Assembly (NCBI GenBank): GCA_016929525.1
Contig: JAFGIP010000114.1
Location: 62,001-126,000 of the forward strand
Direction of reading: 5' to 3'
Source of the DNA: Bacteroidales bacterium
GTDB lineage: Bacteria; Bacteroidota; Bacteroidia; Bacteroidales; UBA10428
Length of the DNA stretch: 64,000 bases
Part shown: positions 63,079 to 64,000 of the stretch, piece after piece
Layout: each line of letters opens with the position of its first letter
How positions within the stretch are numbered: position 1 is the stretch's first letter
Notes under the pieces: generated by a model
The model's input: only the letters and a program-made list of their open reading frames with translations
What the model was told of the DNA's origin: nothing
The model's database searches: none
Made by a program: the position numbers and the translations under genes

Positions 63079-64000
63079 GTGCTTGTTTCATTAATAAGAA
63101 ATATTCGGTACTATGGAATTTTTATAGTATTAACCTATTTCCATATTATAGCTTCGGGACAGGCCACCGGTGATCCCCGTGAAGATTTTCTTTTCGGCGA
63201 GTTTTATATCGAACAGCAACAGTATACAAAGGCATTACCATTTTATTTATCAGCTTTGGAAGCATATCCGGATAACAGTAATTTCAATTACAGGGTAGGT
63301 CAATGTTATTCTACAATGATTGGCCAGCAACATCTTGCTTTACCTTATCTTGAAAAAAGTGTAAAAGATATCAATGAGAATTATGTTCCGGGAAAATTTA
63401 AAAATACCGGAGCTCCAATTGAGGCATGGCTTTTTTTAGGCGACGCCTACCATCGTGTAAACGACCTTACAAGTGCATCCTATGCATATAATATATATAA
63501 GCAGATGGTTGGAACTTCAGACAAACAACGTTATGAGATGATCATGACAAAAATAGACGCCTTGGGTGTTTCTTTCGAGCAGCAAAGAAGTGAAGAGGAT
63601 ATTCGGATGCTGAATTTGGGTACCATTATTAATACAAGATTCTCAGATTATAATCCTGTTCTTAGCGGTGACCAGAAAATCATGATATATACTCAGTTTC
63701 TGGAATCGTTTGACAGGATTGTTATTACAAAAAGAACTCCGGAGGGATGGGCTGAACCCATAGATATCACTGCAGAACTGGGATCACAGGGCGATTGCTA
63801 TACAACAGCTTTATCGATTGATGGCAAAGAACTGTACGTGGTTAAGCACAGCACTTACGATCATGATATTTATTTTTCAACATTTGTCGATACAGCCTGG
63901 ACACCGATAAAACCCATCTCCGGAAAGATAAATAGTAAACACAGAGAAACTAGTGCTTCAATTAGCGGTGATGGACAAACCCTTTATTTTGCAAGCGACA
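63079..64000 (+). CDS. TPR + PD40 protein, 3' truncated by window end (array member 5; not in the ORF track)
   Basis: Open frame from GTG 63079: MLVSLIRNIRYYGIFIVLTYFHIIASGQATGDPREDFLFGEFYIEQQQYTKALPFYLSALEAYPDNSNFNYRVGQCYST...SISGDGQTLYFASD, no stop before 64000. Confidence 0.85.
   Translation, partial: MLVSLIRNIRYYGIFIVLTYFHIIASGQATGDPREDFLFGEFYIEQQQYTKALPFYLSALEAYPDNSNFNYRVGQCYSTMIGQQHLALPYLEKSVKDINENYVPGKFKNTGAPIEAWLFLGDAYHRVNDLTSASYAYNIYKQMVGTSDKQRYEMIMTKIDALGVSFEQQRSEEDIRMLNLGTIINTRFSDYNPVLSGDQKIMIYTQFLESFDRIVITKRTPEGWAEPIDITAELGSQGDCYTTALSIDGKELYVVKHSTYDHDIYFSTFVDTAWTPIKPISGKINSKHRETSASISGDGQTLYFASD

Overview
This 64 kb chromosomal window comes from a Bacteroidota bacterium, probably Bacteroidales/Marinilabiliales-like. 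That placement rests on the r-protein gene order, a Bacteroidota-type promoter, and the T9SS-sorting, DUF5683 and PD40/OmpA families present. Left to right: (i) a truncated SLC12-like transporter, coaD and a thioredoxin-fold lipoprotein-like gene; (ii) a minus-strand block that reads, in transcription order, parA-parB-DUF5683-lytic transglycosylase(LysM)-SGNH-SGNH-MBOAT; (iii) pssA and a compact caa3-type cytochrome oxidase cluster (SCO1-I-III-IV-II/cyt c); (iv) a very long r-protein superoperon, rpsL to rplQ, including fusA, secY, map, infA and rpoA, plus an rpmJ missing from the ORF track; (v) eno, a secreted GH128-like/CBM6 protein with a T9SS-type C-terminus, and a mitochondrial-like citrate synthase; (vi) a propeller/SpoIIE phosphatase facing a hybrid 'histidine kinase' whose ATPase domain looks degenerate; (vii) two orphan secreted proteins, a TPR protein, a GT2 fusion and a 2-oxoacid dehydrogenase E2; (viii) at least five tandem TPR + PD40 beta-propeller paralogues (two with OmpA domains, one with a C-terminal TM anchor and novel helical repeats), the last running off the window end and absent from the ORF track. 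No rRNA, tRNA, CRISPR array or intact mobile element was recognised. The best leads are the PorE-like tandem array, the putative pseudokinase/phosphatase pair, and the coupling of chromosome-partition genes to a lytic transglycosylase and an O-acetyltransferase cassette.
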